Source: Selaginella moellendorffii
Taxonomy: Eukaryota; Streptophyta; Lycopodiopsida; Selaginellales; Selaginellaceae
DNA length: 64,000 bases
Reading direction: 5' to 3'
Assembly: GCF_000143415.4 (NCBI RefSeq)
Contig: NW_003314294.1
Location: 69,258 to 133,257, forward strand
How positions within the stretch are numbered: the stretch's first letter is position 1; each line of letters opens with the position of its first letter. The notes under the pieces are model-generated. The model was not told where the DNA came from, did not search any database, and was given only the letters and a program-made list of their open reading frames with translations. This document shows positions 54,658 to 64,000 of this stretch, piece by piece. The translations under genes and the position numbers were made by a program.

Positions 54658-55905
54658 TCACTGTTCGAGGGGAGAATTTGCTACTGCTTGATCCAATTCC
54701 CACTCGTAAACACCCTGGCATTCCTCTGCGAGGCTCGTGGAGCACGCCCGGACGATCGATCGCAAGGCGAAGAGATTCGTCTCCACGCCCTCGAGATCCA
54801 TCTCCCGGAACAATCCCAGCGCCTGGCGACCCAGCCCGCGATGCGCACACGCCCACAGCATCGTGTTCCACGACACCGCATCTCTCTCGCGCATTCCCCG
54901 GAAGAAATCCCAGGCCCTCTCCATCTCCCCGCACCTCGCAAAGAGATTTAGCACCGAGTTCTCCACGCCAATGTCCAAATCCTCCGTGCTCTCGCGGATC
55001 GAGACCCCTAGCTCGAGCCTTCCCTGTACGGCACACGCGAGGATCGCGCACCGCCGCGCGTGAGAGCTTGGCCGTACGCCCCGGGACACCATAGATTCGT
55101 AGAGATCAAGAGCCTCGTCAAAATGCCCGTGTTGGGCAAATGCTGCGACCATCGCGTTTGCCACCATAGCATCTCTTGGAGCGAATTCCTCGAACAACGC
55201 TCTTGCGCAATCGATGCATTCGCAGCGCACATACATTTTCAAGATGCTGTTTTGGAGAGCTTCGAGGAGTTCTTGGCCGGTGGCAGCGATCCTCGCGTGA
55301 ACAGCGATGCCATCTCTGGGCATCTTGAGAGATCCACACGCCTCGAGCGCGGCCGCGAAGATCGCCGCATTGGGCTCGATCTCCGCCTGGAACAACAGCC
55401 TCCGGTAGAGATCGATCGCCTTGCGGTGCTGCCCATTGCGCGAGTACCCCTCGATCATCGAGCTCCACGACGCGGCGTCCTTGATCTTGATCCTCGCAAA
55501 CGCCACGCGCGCCTCCTTCGTCCCGCCCAATCGCGCCATCGCCTGGACGAGAAGATTGCCCACTTGGGCATCCTCCGCGGCCCCAGGCAAGCTCGCGAAG
55601 ATCCGGGCCTGGATCGCACGCGCCTCTTCCAGCGACTGGGCGCTCGCGAGCGACGATTCGATCCATCGCCAGTGGGAGGAGAGAGGGGACCGGCGATCCG
55701 AGAGGTGCTGCTGTGCCAAGTCCGCCCATGGATCGCCGGGGAGATTGGCGACCATCCACGAGAGGTAAGAATTGGAGACGCTGCTTAGGCGCTTCCCCTT
55801 GTGCCTTCCAAAGCTAAGAACAATCGAGTTGCGAGCGCTCTCATTGGTTTTCTCTCCAGAGCACAGCGCGAGAATTCTCACTCCCACTCCCACCGATTGG
55901 ATCAT
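54658..55905 (-). CDS. PPR protein with DUF3820-like N-terminal segment, 415 aa
   Basis: Single exon. Residues about 29-70 (LSFGRHKGKRLSSVSNSYLS, then WMVANLPGDPWADLAQ) resemble the short DUF3820-type module (G-hKG-h-h-ph-YL-Wh) found in bacterial proteins and some eukaryotic ones. Then come a P-L-S style series of about eight PPR motifs (VGNLLVQAMARLGGTKEARVAF, ASWSSMIEGYSRNGQHRKAIDLY, VSWNTMLWACAHRGLGRQALGLF) and a short tail (LDQAVANSPLEQ) without E or DYW motifs. A fusion of these two modules would be unusual. Organelle targeting is possible but the N-terminus is weakly basic. The start at 55905 includes the segment; later Met codons would remove it. Confidence 0.85.
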   Translation of the reverse strand: MIQSVGVGVRILALCSGEKTNESARNSIVLSFGRHKGKRLSSVSNSYLSWMVANLPGDPWADLAQQHLSDRRSPLSSHWRWIESSLASAQSLEEARAIQARIFASLPGAAEDAQVGNLLVQAMARLGGTKEARVAFARIKIKDAASWSSMIEGYSRNGQHRKAIDLYRRLLFQAEIEPNAAIFAAALEACGSLKMPRDGIAVHARIAATGQELLEALQNSILKMYVRCECIDCARALFEEFAPRDAMVANAMVAAFAQHGHFDEALDLYESMVSRGVRPSSHARRCAILACAVQGRLELGVSIRESTEDLDIGVENSVLNLFARCGEMERAWDFFRGMRERDAVSWNTMLWACAHRGLGRQALGLFREMDLEGVETNLFALRSIVRACSTSLAEECQGVYEWELDQAVANSPLEQ

Positions 55906-56036
55906 CGATACAAATCTTTAGCTGAAAAAGCTAAAAGAAATCAACACCGCTTTCTTCTAGGCCGGATAGATCTCTCAATTCATCGAACTCGTGGATGCCT
56001 CTGTTTCAAAAGCTTGAGTTTGTAAATTGTAATTTC

Positions 56037-56107
56037 GCCGTTGCCGGGGATTGAACCCGGGTCGTCCGCGTGACAGGCGGAAATACTCACCACTATACTA
56101 CAACGAC
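56037..56107 (-). tRNA. tRNA-Asp (GUC)
   Basis: 71 nt with acceptor stem GTCGTTG / CAACGGC, D-arm GTATAGTGGTGAGTAT, anticodon arm TCCGC CTGTCAC GCGGA (anticodon GTC) and T-arm CCGGGTTCAATCCCCGG. It is nearly the universal plant tRNA-Asp; the anticodon stem and T-loop (TTCAATC for TTCGATC) differ slightly but pair. No intron. Confidence 0.95.
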
Positions 56108-56654
56108 ATTAGACAATTACTACAAAGGATAAAAGGCAATTAGAAAAACTACATTTACCCCAAATTTTCAGATGGCTCCCTTAGTTTTTTGTTAATCAAT
56201 TCTAATTGTCTTCACGTTTATTGATTGATATTTTTTTCTTTGTTTCTTTTGTATTGGAGTTTCTTCCTTATTCATGATATAATCGGGTAGATTTTGTTGA
56301 AAGGTCTGTTTTCCTTTATTCAGGATTTACAAGCTTTCCATCTGAGAAATTTTTTGGCATGATGCACAACATTTTTTTCTACTTTATCTCTGATAGATTT
56401 TTTTGTTAGCATGAAGAAGCACCTCTTCTTGATCCAGCTCGATCTGGCGCCTTGTAGAGCCGATCCCGGGTTCGAACCCACCCGAAGAGGGACCCAATTC
56501 TTTTAAACATGTTGGGGGAGAGATTCGAACGTGTCACGTCTTAGTACTTCGACAAATTTTGGAGGTCCTGTAGGAGAAAAAAATCTATAAAACCTTTTTC
56601 AACATTATCAAGTTAGTGTCTTAGTGATCCAAGGTTCTTCCTTTCAACTCCAAG
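56108..56654. other. Spacer between tRNA-Asp and TEL gene
   Basis: Includes a tRNA-like palindrome (tcccgggttcgaacccaccc, about 56465-56484) and gggagagattcgaacgtgtc (about 56517-56536), which resembles the complement of a tRNA 3' half. No complete cloverleaf could be folded. The right end is the TEL 3' UTR. Confidence 0.4.
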
Positions 56655-58874
56655 CTAGATCTTTCCACTTCGCGGTGGATCAAACACGAGAGGGAGAGAG
56701 TCCCGGTCTCCTCTCTTCACGTGTTCTTGCAGCTTCGCTCTTCCCTGCGATGGCCGACAGCGTTTAGAACATATGGCGAGAGAAAACCAGAGATTTCTAC
56801 CTGAATCCGAGCGTAAGTTATCTGGCAGATCTTCCTCGAGTTGTGCGCTTCCCATTGCAGGTTGTGGAACGCTTTGTAAAACCTCCCGCAGGCCGCGACC
56901 GAGACGAAGTTGACAAATGCGTAACCAAGGTTACACTGGTTCCTGGGAAAGCAAGCTCTAGACCGCGTACATAGTAAAAGAACACTCGACGATGGTCACC
57001 TGGGATCGATCGGAAGGTACAAGAAATCGTACGCGGAAACATCCTCAGAACTGTCGATCTGCGCATTGCATTGAGCGCAATGACCATCTATCTTGTCCAT
57101 GAGCTTCTCCTGACTGCAAAGAGCACAAAAACAAGAATGAGAAGCGATCGATGCATAAGAAAAGAGAAACTTTTACCTGTATTTGTTGGGAAGATTCTTG
57201 ATCATGAGAGTCGTCCTCTCGTCCTTCAACTCCTCGTCGAATTTGTACGAGCAATCCTCGAGCATTCTTCTCCTTTCCTTCGGATTCCCACGAGCACCTG
57301 ACAAACTCCACAAAGGAGCTTGCCAAGCTTGGTACGTGCTTATAGCCGGAGGAACGCCGGCGTAGAAACCAGGCGGAGTAAAGAGCGGCGCCGCTGCTGG
57401 AGGAGGGGCCTTCCACTCCACCGCGCGCTGGAAGCTCTCAAACGCCACCGCCGGGTACAAGTCGAGGATGGAATGGTGCTCGCTGTGCCTCTGGAGCATC
57501 CCACCGGGGCGACTGAACTCGATCTTGACAGTGCTGCCGAGAACGTCCTCGCCATCCAGCGCCTCTTTCGCTCGAGCGGCGTCGCGTACGTCGAAGAACT
57601 CGACGAACTTGTGCGTTCGCTTGATCGGAGTCTCTCGGATCTCCTTCACATCACCTGGCCGGCAAGGCAAATTCCAGAAAAGAGTTAGAATCTCAGAAGC
57701 TGGAAGTTGGCGGACACCATAAAAGCCGAGAAAATAAAATCTAGCGAATCTAGTGCTTCTAGATTTGCTATTTAATGCGTGTTGCCTATAGCGCAAGTGG
57801 AAAGAACTCTAGAGCTTAGCTCGCAAATCTCAAGAAAGAACCAGTCCCACGCAAGACAATGATAGAACACTCACAGAACACAATGCCAAAGAGCAAGCGA
57901 TCTTCGAGAAAGAAAGAGCTACCTAGAGATGAAGAGAAAAATCCATTCTTACCGTATTTCTTGAAGACGCTGTTGATGGTCTCGATGGAGATGGCGACAT
58001 CCAGGTTGAAGACGACGAGCGTGCCTTGATTCTCCATCTCTGGAAACTCCTCCTTCTCGCTCACGCAGCAGCACAGCGGCACGAATTTGGCCCACAGCGC
58101 GGCGCCGCAAACGAGGCCCCGCTCGCGGCGCAGCTTCTCGCCGGCGGCGCGCAGTGCCGCCCGCGTCACCTCGATCTGGCGCCGCGCGGCGCTCTTGGCG
58201 TCCTCTCGGACAGCGTGACGCCAGGCCCTCTGGAAGTGATCCATCCGGCGGAGCAGCAGGAATTTGTGCTGCTGGATGAGGTGCTGCGCGTGGATGTCCT
58301 TGAGCGCCTGGGCGGCGTGGCGGACGTCGCAGTAGTGGGCGATCACAATGCCGCGCTCCGCCATGGCGGCGAAGGAGATGTAGCGCAGCGCGCCCCACTG
58401 CTCGAGCTGGGACTGGAGCTGGCCGGGATCGATCGGATAGGGGATATTGCCGAGGATGAGCGAGCGGGAGGAGTGCTCGCGAGCGATGGAGGATGGAGCG
58501 ATGTGGCGGACGTTGGAGATCGAATCGAAGATCGGCGAGGGATAGAAGAAATACTGTGCCATGCCTTCTTCTTCTCCTCCTCGATCGCAATCTTCTTGAG
58601 CCGATGTCTCGGATTCCTCTCCACTTTCTTGCTGCTCGACGCGATTCTCATCCTCGTCGGAAGATTCTTGCACGAGACTAAACTCGTGCCGACGATGGGG
58701 AGGAGCAAGAGGAGAAGAGAATGCCGGGAGAGGAGCGATCGATTCTTCCAGCGGCTGAAACTCCCGAGCATCGGGATTGAGCTTGGACAGGATCGGCGCG
58801 GGGAGGAAGCGCGGAAAGATTTTGATCCATTGAGCCGGAGCAGGATCGACGATCGGCGGAGCGAAGATCATCAT
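56655..58874 (-). CDS. TERMINAL EAR1-like Mei2-type RNA-binding protein, 581 aa
   Basis: Exons are 58874..57953, 57654..57177, 57113..57000, 56942..56801 and 56744..56655. RRM1 ([20 protein letters not shown]) is followed by a basic stretch and RRM2 ([20 protein letters not shown], then [20 protein letters not shown]). The diagnostic C-terminal Mei2 RRM is [19 protein letters not shown], then [20 protein letters not shown] and [22 protein letters not shown]-containing insert in that RRM ([10 protein letters not shown]) is typical of the TEL subgroup. Known TEL/TE1 proteins act in the shoot apex to pace leaf formation. The second Met (58871) is equivalent. Its promoter has AAGAACCCTAAA just upstream of the ATG (about 58903). 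Confidence 0.93.
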
Positions 58875-59428
58875 TCTGCCCGCCCAAAATGCCAAGAACC
58901 CTAAATTATACCCCTGTTCCGTCCCCCATCCAACGGCTCGCACGGCGGGACATCCGACGGCTGTGGACACACTGTACGGTCTTGGAAGCGCGTAAAGGCC
59001 AAAATCTTTCACAAATCACCTCTCGTGTCACTCTCGCTTAACTTCCCACCGTACGGCCTTCCGAGAGTGATGGAGGGCGGCTCGAGCACAAGCAAGCCGG
59101 GACAAGAATATTCTTATTCCTCGATTCCCAGGCTCCAAACCGGATCGCAATCATTACACCTTTCTATCGTTTTCTCTGTAGGGTAGCCCTACCACCCTAT
59201 CCCCACGACACACATTTTCTCTATCTTACGTACTCGACGCCCAGCCATGCACAAAAGAAATTTTGCGGAAGATTTTCTAATTAAGGCTGGATCCGTACGG
59301 ATAAAGTATTTAACGAGACAGTTAAATACGAGACTATTAACTATCTATCTTCCCCTAAACGAAAATAGTATAATTTTAATTAATCTAAAATATTTATAAA
59401 CTTTAAATTAGAAAAAGGTGGTGGAGAT
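58875..59428. other. TEL promoter / coiled-coil gene 3' region
   Basis: GC-balanced near the TEL start with a telo-box-like element (AAGAACCCTAAA, 58901-58912), then more AT-rich. No extra gene was seen. Confidence 0.45.
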
Positions 59429-60487
59429 CTAAGTGGGAGTGATCCCGGCATTTGCTATTCGAGATAAAAGAGAGACAAGACATATACACAGGAGGATTGC
59501 CTGGAGCAACGCCAGGAACCCACGCCGGAGAACTAAACCTTTGCTTTCCTCTACATCCAGCCACTGGCTTTGGATGGTCTCCAGCTCCATCACCCTCTTC
59601 TTGAGCTCTTCCACGCCATCGTCTTGGCTCGCAGCTGGGGAAAAAGATCTGGCAGCCACTTCGTTGCGATCGCGATGGAGATCTCGATGGCCATCCATCG
59701 AACTCTTCAAAGTGTGCGAGTCTTTCAAGTTGTTTTCCACCATGTTGTTGAGAAGCCCCTCTTGGAGCTGGACCACTCCGATCAACTCGTCGACGAATGT
59801 GACCAAATGTTCCTTGACCAGTTCTTGAGATTCGTGAAGAGAGCTCGAGGATCTTGGCTGCGACTGCGGTGCCTCCTGGAAAACAGAAGAATTCATCGTC
59901 TCTGCATGCTGCTGCCTCTCTAACGACGAGCATTGATCTAGAAAAACTTTTGCGGGATCTAGAAAAAAAAACCAAACCGAAAAGGGAAAAAAATGAAAGA
60001 GAACCAGCCTATACCTCGAATCGCATCGATGGAGTCCAAGCTCGGACTCACAGTCATCGGCAACAGCTTTGGAGTTGCTGCCTCGGATGGATCTGTCCAA
60101 AGAATGGAGTCTCAAACCAAAAAAATAGAATCCTTCTTTTCTGGGAGACCCGGCACTACCTTTCGATGGCGAGCTCGAGGAAGAATCACTGGAGCACGAC
60201 GATGAAGAAGAAGAGAAGGGCCGGCAACTGGATCTGGAAGAGCTGCCGGAGGAGAAATTTCCATCGACGATCTGCCAGGAGAGAGATTTCTTGAGCGATT
60301 GCTCCATCCGCAAAATCTCGAGCAACTGCTGCTCCTCCCGGCGCCGATGCGTGGCCGGCATCGCCAATCTTGCCCTGGGACTGTATGCGCGATGAAAAGC
60401 CGCGACGATCTTGTCGATCGGGGGCTCGTCGAGCGCGTCGTCGATGTAGAGCCTGAGCCGCCTAAGATCTGACACTAGGGCCTCCAT
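59429..60487 (-). CDS. Uncharacterised tail-anchored coiled-coil protein, 321 aa
   Basis: Best model: exons 60487..60052 and 59958..59429, using donor T|GTGAGT (60051) and the acceptor after a T-rich run (ttttctag, 59959), which keeps frame (966 nt). The N-terminus is MEALVSDLRRLRLYIDDALD, then an Arg-rich part and a Ser-rich stretch (about residues 73-110). After the splice come predicted helices (ELVKEHLVTFVDELIGVVQL, EELKKRVMELETIQSQWLDV) and a single hydrophobic C-terminal segment (LLQAILLCICLVSLLSRI), suggesting a tail anchor. No family is recognised. An unspliced reading stays open but inserts a Phe-rich intron-like stretch; a downstream acceptor 15 nt further is also possible. Confidence 0.7.
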   Translation of the reverse strand: MEALVSDLRRLRLYIDDALDEPPIDKIVAAFHRAYSPRARLAMPATHRRREEQQLLEILRMEQSLKKSLSWQIVDGNFSSGSSSRSSCRPFSSSSSSCSSDSSSSSPSKGSAGSPRKEGFYFFGLRLHSLDRSIRGSNSKAVADDCESELGLHRCDSRYRLVLFHFFPFSVWFFFLDPAKVFLDQCSSLERQQHAETMNSSVFQEAPQSQPRSSSSLHESQELVKEHLVTFVDELIGVVQLQEGLLNNMVENNLKDSHTLKSSMDGHRDLHRDRNEVAARSFSPAASQDDGVEELKKRVMELETIQSQWLDVEESKGLVLRRGFLALLQAILLCICLVSLLSRIANAGITPT

Positions 60488-60930
60488 CCATCCGCAAGAA
60501 CCATAAAAATCCCTCGCGCTTCTTGCATGCGATGCTTTTCTTATTTAGGGTATAATCACGACAGCGTGGCATACACGTGTCCGCCACGTCGGAAGAGCCC
60601 TAAAGCCCCGGACGCCGGGGCAGGAATTAAATAGGGCTGACTGTTGTGACTATTGCGTCTTCGTCGTTCTCCATTTTCCTCCAAATTCTCTCCCTCGTCT
60701 AGACCTAAATATCGCCTCCCAGATCGCCGTGTTCTTCGCCACATTCTCTTCTCCACTGCAATCGGCTTGGCGGCGCTCTAGGCGCCGTGTGCTCGAGGTG
60801 AGAATCGCTGCATCTTTCTTCTCTTTCGCTCGCCAGCGCCTCGATTTCTAGAACTAGGGCTCTTGATTTGGAGCTCTCGCGTTTCTTTTCACGCGGATTT
60901 CGACTGATTGCTGGATTGGCAGTGGCAGGA
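60488..60930. promoter_or_regulatory. Shared upstream region of coiled-coil gene and VDAC
   Basis: The 443 bp between divergent starts hold ACACGTGTCCGCCACGTC (about 60572-60589, two ACGT cores) and, nearer VDAC, a likely 5' UTR intron (donor gtgctcgag|gtgaga at about 60799, acceptor ggcag at about 60926) containing an inverted telo-box-like CTAGGGCT. Confidence 0.45.
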
Positions 60931-62064
60931 ATGGGGAAGGGGCCGGGGATGTTTGGCGATATCGGCAAGCGCACCAAAGGTAGGCTCTGCTCGCTCAGGA
61001 TTAGGGTTTTGGGTCTAACCTAGTGGCTGCCACTCCAGACCTCCTGACCAGGGATTTTACAAGTGATCAGAAGTTCACCGTGACATCGTCCACGAGCTCG
61101 GGCCTTGTATGGACTTCTCTTTCTTCTTTTTCTCTTCAAGAGCTAATTAATCCCCTTCTTTTATAGACATTCACATCGTTCGGAAACAAAAAGGGGGAGC
61201 AATTTGCTGGGAATGTCAACACCCAGTTCAAGACGAACAACATGACTGTGGATGTCAAAGTCGACACGGAGTCCAATGTGAGCTTCCAACTTGGTCTGAT
61301 CATCGCATTGAGCTAAAGAACTGGTGTTCTAGATTCACGGAGTCATCACTGCCGATGAGATTGCGAAGGGTGCTAAGACGGTGTTCACGTTCACCATTCC
61401 TGACAATAAGTGTGGCAAGGTACGCAAGCTCTAGAGCTGCTTTATGTTTTGTTCCGGCTTGACTTTGGGTTTTCCCAGATCGAATTCCAGTACGTCCATG
61501 ATCTGTTCGGCTTGGCCACCAGTATTGGCTTGACTTCATCTCCTGTTGCGGACTTAAGCGCAGCTCTTGGAAATGATGTGGTGGCTGTAGGTGGTGAGCT
61601 CTCGTTCGACACGGCCAGCGGGAAGCTCTCGAGATACAGCGGTGGGATTGGACTGACAAAGCCGGACTACAGTGCTGCCTTGATCACGTAAGCTTCCTTC
61701 TCTTTTCGAGCGTTTTGTTTTGTGGGAACTTAACAGGCGATACTCTTTTGTCTCCAGCGCCGACAAGGGTGACACGCTCAAAGCCTCTTACTGTCACACG
61801 GTGAACGCCAACACCAAGACGACCGTCGGTGCGGAGGTCTCGCACAGCATTTCGAAGAAGCAAAACACCTTCACCATCGGTGCGTTGTACGTGTTGGATC
61901 CTCTCACGGCCGTAAAGGCCAGGCTCAACAACCATGGCCAAGTTGGGGCTCTCCTGCAACACGAGTGGCGGCCAAAGTCGACGGTCACGCTGTGTGGAGA
62001 GGTCGACACAAAAGCGCTAAACAGCAGTCCCAAAATCGGGTTGGCCGTGGCTCTCAAGCCGTGA
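60931..62064 (+). CDS. VDAC: Mitochondrial outer-membrane porin VDAC, 276 aa
   Basis: Exons are 60931-60979, 61039-61106, 61167-61277, 61333-61419, 61479-61687 and 61758-62064 (831 nt). It starts MGKGPGMFGDIGKRTKDLLT, giving the N-terminal helix that sits inside the pore, then amphipathic beta strands (FTVTSSTSSGLTFTSFG, GVITADEIAKGAKTVFTFTI, YSGGIGLTKPDYSAALIT) and the C-terminal VDAC signature (AVKARLNNHGQVGALLQHEW ... PKIGLAVALKP). Length is normal for plant VDAC. It passes ATP, ADP and small metabolites across the outer membrane. Confidence 0.96.
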
Positions 62065-62384
62065 GGAGGATCAAACTCAAGAGAGAGCTCGCGACGAATC
62101 GATCGAGCGGGTTAGCGACTATGGCGATGGTCTCTTGGTTTGGAAGGAAGTTTGCGGAAGAAAGGATTTGGAGGATGGGGGAGTTTTGATAAGATTGTTG
62201 CTGCAACAACATTGTCGTATACCGTGTTTTTCATGTGTAGTATAGAAACATTCTTTTCTATATGATCTTTACGAAGGAGACTTGACAGAATATGCTCTTA
62301 ACGAGAAAGAATATCTCCTAGCTGAATATTCTCGTAAGAACCCTAAAAAGTTTTTGGAGTTTAGGGTTCTTGCTTCTTGCAGCT
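62065..62384. promoter_or_regulatory. CCT8 promoter with inverted telo-box pair
   Basis: AAGAACCCTAAA (62336-62347) and its exact reverse complement TTTAGGGTTCTT (62360-62371) flank a 12-nt spacer, ending 13 bp before the CCT8 ATG. The rest is the VDAC 3' UTR. Confidence 0.6.
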
Positions 62385-64000
62385 ATGGCGCTGATGCAGC
62401 CGTCGTATGGGATCCAGTCCATGCTCAAGGATGGCCACCGCATCTTCTCCGGCCTCGAGGAAGCGGTGCTCAAGAATGTGGATGCCTGCAAGCAGCTGTC
62501 GCAGATCACTCGGACGTCCCTCGGCCCCAACGGTGAGTGAATCGAGCTCTTTGTTTGCGCTTGAGTGTGAGATTCCTGGCTCAGGCATGAACAAGATGGT
62601 GATCAATCACCTGGACAAGCTGTTTGTGACGAATGACGCCGGGACCATCATCGGTGAGCTAGAAGTCCAGCATCCCGCGGCGAGGCTGCTGGTCCTCGCG
62701 AGCAAAGCGCAGCAGGAGGAGATCGGAGACGGCGCTAATCTGGTGGTGACATTTGCGGGAGAGATCTTGCAAGGCGCCGAGGAGCTCATTCGCATTGGCT
62801 TGCATCCCAGTGAGATCGTTGGAGGCTACACGAAAGCCAGCCAGAAGGTAAGTTCTCACTTCTTATTTAGTCCTTAGAGATTGAGATGAAGCTCTTCCTT
62901 GTTTCTGTCATCTAGGCACTGGAGATCATCGAACAGCTTGCCGATCCTGGGTCGGAGACTATGGACTGTCGCAACAAAGAGCAAGTTGTTTTGAGGATGA
63001 AAGCCGCTGTTGCCAGTAAACAGTATGGCCAGGAGGATTTTCTGTGTCCTCTTATTGCTGAGGTTAGTCTCGGGTTGAAAGAGTTCTTTTATGAACTGAT
63101 GGAAAAAAAAAATTTTTTTTTTTCAGGCTTGCATTCAGGTTTGCCCCAGGAATCCAGAAAATTTCAATGTCGATAATGTTCGAGTTGCGAAGCTGCTTGG
63201 CGGTGGTCTTCGGGATTCTTGTGTCGTAAGGGGCATGGTGTTGAAGGTCGAGCCTCTTGGGACTGTGAAAAGTGCGACCAAAGCGAAGGTCTGGACGCTT
63301 TTTTTATTTATCCGCCCTCAGTTTCCTTTATGTTCTAGATTGCTGTTTTTGGAGGGGGTGTCGACACTTCAGCTACGGAAACCAAAGGAACAGTTCTCAT
63401 TCATTCCGCTGAGCAGCTTGAGAACTACGCCAAGGGCGAAGAAGCCAAGATCGAAGAGCTCATTAAAAGTGTAGCAGAGTCTGGTGCTAAAGTTATTGTT
63501 AGCGGTGGTGCTGTCGGTGAAATGGCGCAGCACTTTTGTGATCGATACGGGTAAGCACGATCTGTGATGATATTATATGTCTCACTTTTATTTTCTGGCA
63601 GCCTTATGGTTATAAAAATCAGCTCCAAGTTTGAGTTGCGACGGTTCTGTAGGACTACTGGTTCCGTGTCGCTGGTACGAGTTTGCAGGTATTTCTTTGA
63701 CGCACTGAATTTCCCTTTATGCAGGTGAAGCTGTCGAGGCCAAGATTTGACGAACTGGGTTACGTCGATAATATAACATCTGAAGAAATTGGTGGCGCGA
63801 GAGTAAGATTTGATCTTTGTATTATTTTCCGGTTTCAAATTTATCTCCGTTCGTCCAGGTGGTCGTTGTGAGGAGTGAATCGGGCGGAAATTCGATTTCA
63901 ACTCTCGTAATTCGAGGAAGCACCGACAGTGTTTTGGACGACGTAGAGCGTGCAGTTGACGATGGCGTGAATTGCTACAAGGTTTAAAGCTTTGCTTTTC
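62385..64000 (+). CDS. CCT8: Cytosolic chaperonin subunit CCT8 (theta), 5' part
   Basis: Exons in view: 62385-62532, 62585-62847, 62916-63062, 63127-63288, 63339-63550, 63602-63680, 63725-63802 and 63859-63981; the gene continues past the window. MALMQPSYGIQSMLKDGHRI is typical of CCT theta. The ATP site includes TSLGPNG, NDAGTIIGELEVQHPA and GDGANLVV (GDGTN in most CCTs, with Ala for Thr, as in theta). The apical region runs through NVRVAKLLGGG and VSGGAVGEMAQHF to STLVIRGSTDSVLDDVERAV. It is one of eight subunits of TRiC/CCT, which folds actin and tubulin. All introns are short. Confidence 0.95.

Noticed and set aside
56440-56540. A second tRNA gene
   Set aside because: T-arm-like motifs occur but no acceptor, D or anticodon stem could be paired.
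1-64000. CRISPR arrays, bacterial-style operons or organelle insertions
   Set aside because: All supported genes have nuclear plant features (spliceosomal introns, targeting peptides, TATA or telo-boxes) and no spacer-repeat array was seen.

Overview
The window is nuclear plant DNA. It fits a lycophyte with a compact genome, most likely Selaginella (S. moellendorffii-like); this is inferred, since no search could be run. The reasons are very short introns (mostly about 48-60 nt), five intronless PPR genes, a plant CHS with the conserved Cys-codon intron, chloroplast ClpC, telo-boxes (AACCCTAA) in many 5' leaders, and two genes of ciliated organisms (LRRC46-like and MAPK15/ERK7-like), expected in a land plant with swimming sperm. 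The exon structures given were joined by hand from splice signals. In the complete multi-exon genes called confidently (LEA, CHS, SDH2, DUF760, ClpC, POLL, LOG2, SERP1, ALG1, MAPK15, TEL, VDAC, and the less certain 321-aa and 45-aa genes) the exon lengths add up to whole codons.

Layout. 1-638 (-) LRRC46-like protein. 855-5671 (-) a 1434-aa LEA group 3 protein whose repeats carry introns that look derived from coding repeat sequence; its promoter, with ABRE/G-boxes, is shared with a divergent PPR gene (5843-8161 +). 8787-10075 (-) chalcone synthase. 11127-12497 (-) SDH2. 12605-15540 (+) a decayed 5'-truncated Copia element. 15538-18021 (-) an unrecognised gene and a broken P450 with an inverted copy of its own N-terminal exon. 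18.0-24.0 kb is a gene-empty AT-rich island ending in fragments of two genes that are intact elsewhere in the window (SDH2 and the DUF760 gene). 25-29 kb: two orphan secreted-protein paralogues flank the DUF760 (UV-B-induced-like) gene.

29.2-38.7 kb is a dense minus-strand cluster: ClpC, PPR, DNA polymerase lambda, a 45-aa small gene and a LOG2-like RING E3 ligase. 38.7-45.4 kb is a second AT-rich island with a TRIM-like element, a minisatellite, a MITE and a (TA)n tract. 45.4-64 kb is gene-dense again: SERP1/RAMP4, two PPRs, ALG1/TURAN, MAPK15/ERK7, a PPR with an unusual N-terminus, tRNA-Asp(GUC), a TERMINAL EAR1-like Mei2 protein, a tail-anchored coiled-coil protein, VDAC and the start of CCT8 (cut by the right edge).

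There is no operon-like pathway. Recurring themes are organelle function (SDH2, ClpC, VDAC and PPRs), ER protein and glycan handling (SERP1, ALG1), stress protection (LEA, CHS, DUF760) and cilia (LRRC46, MAPK15). Three of the five PPR genes sit head-to-head with a non-PPR gene over short intergenic regions.
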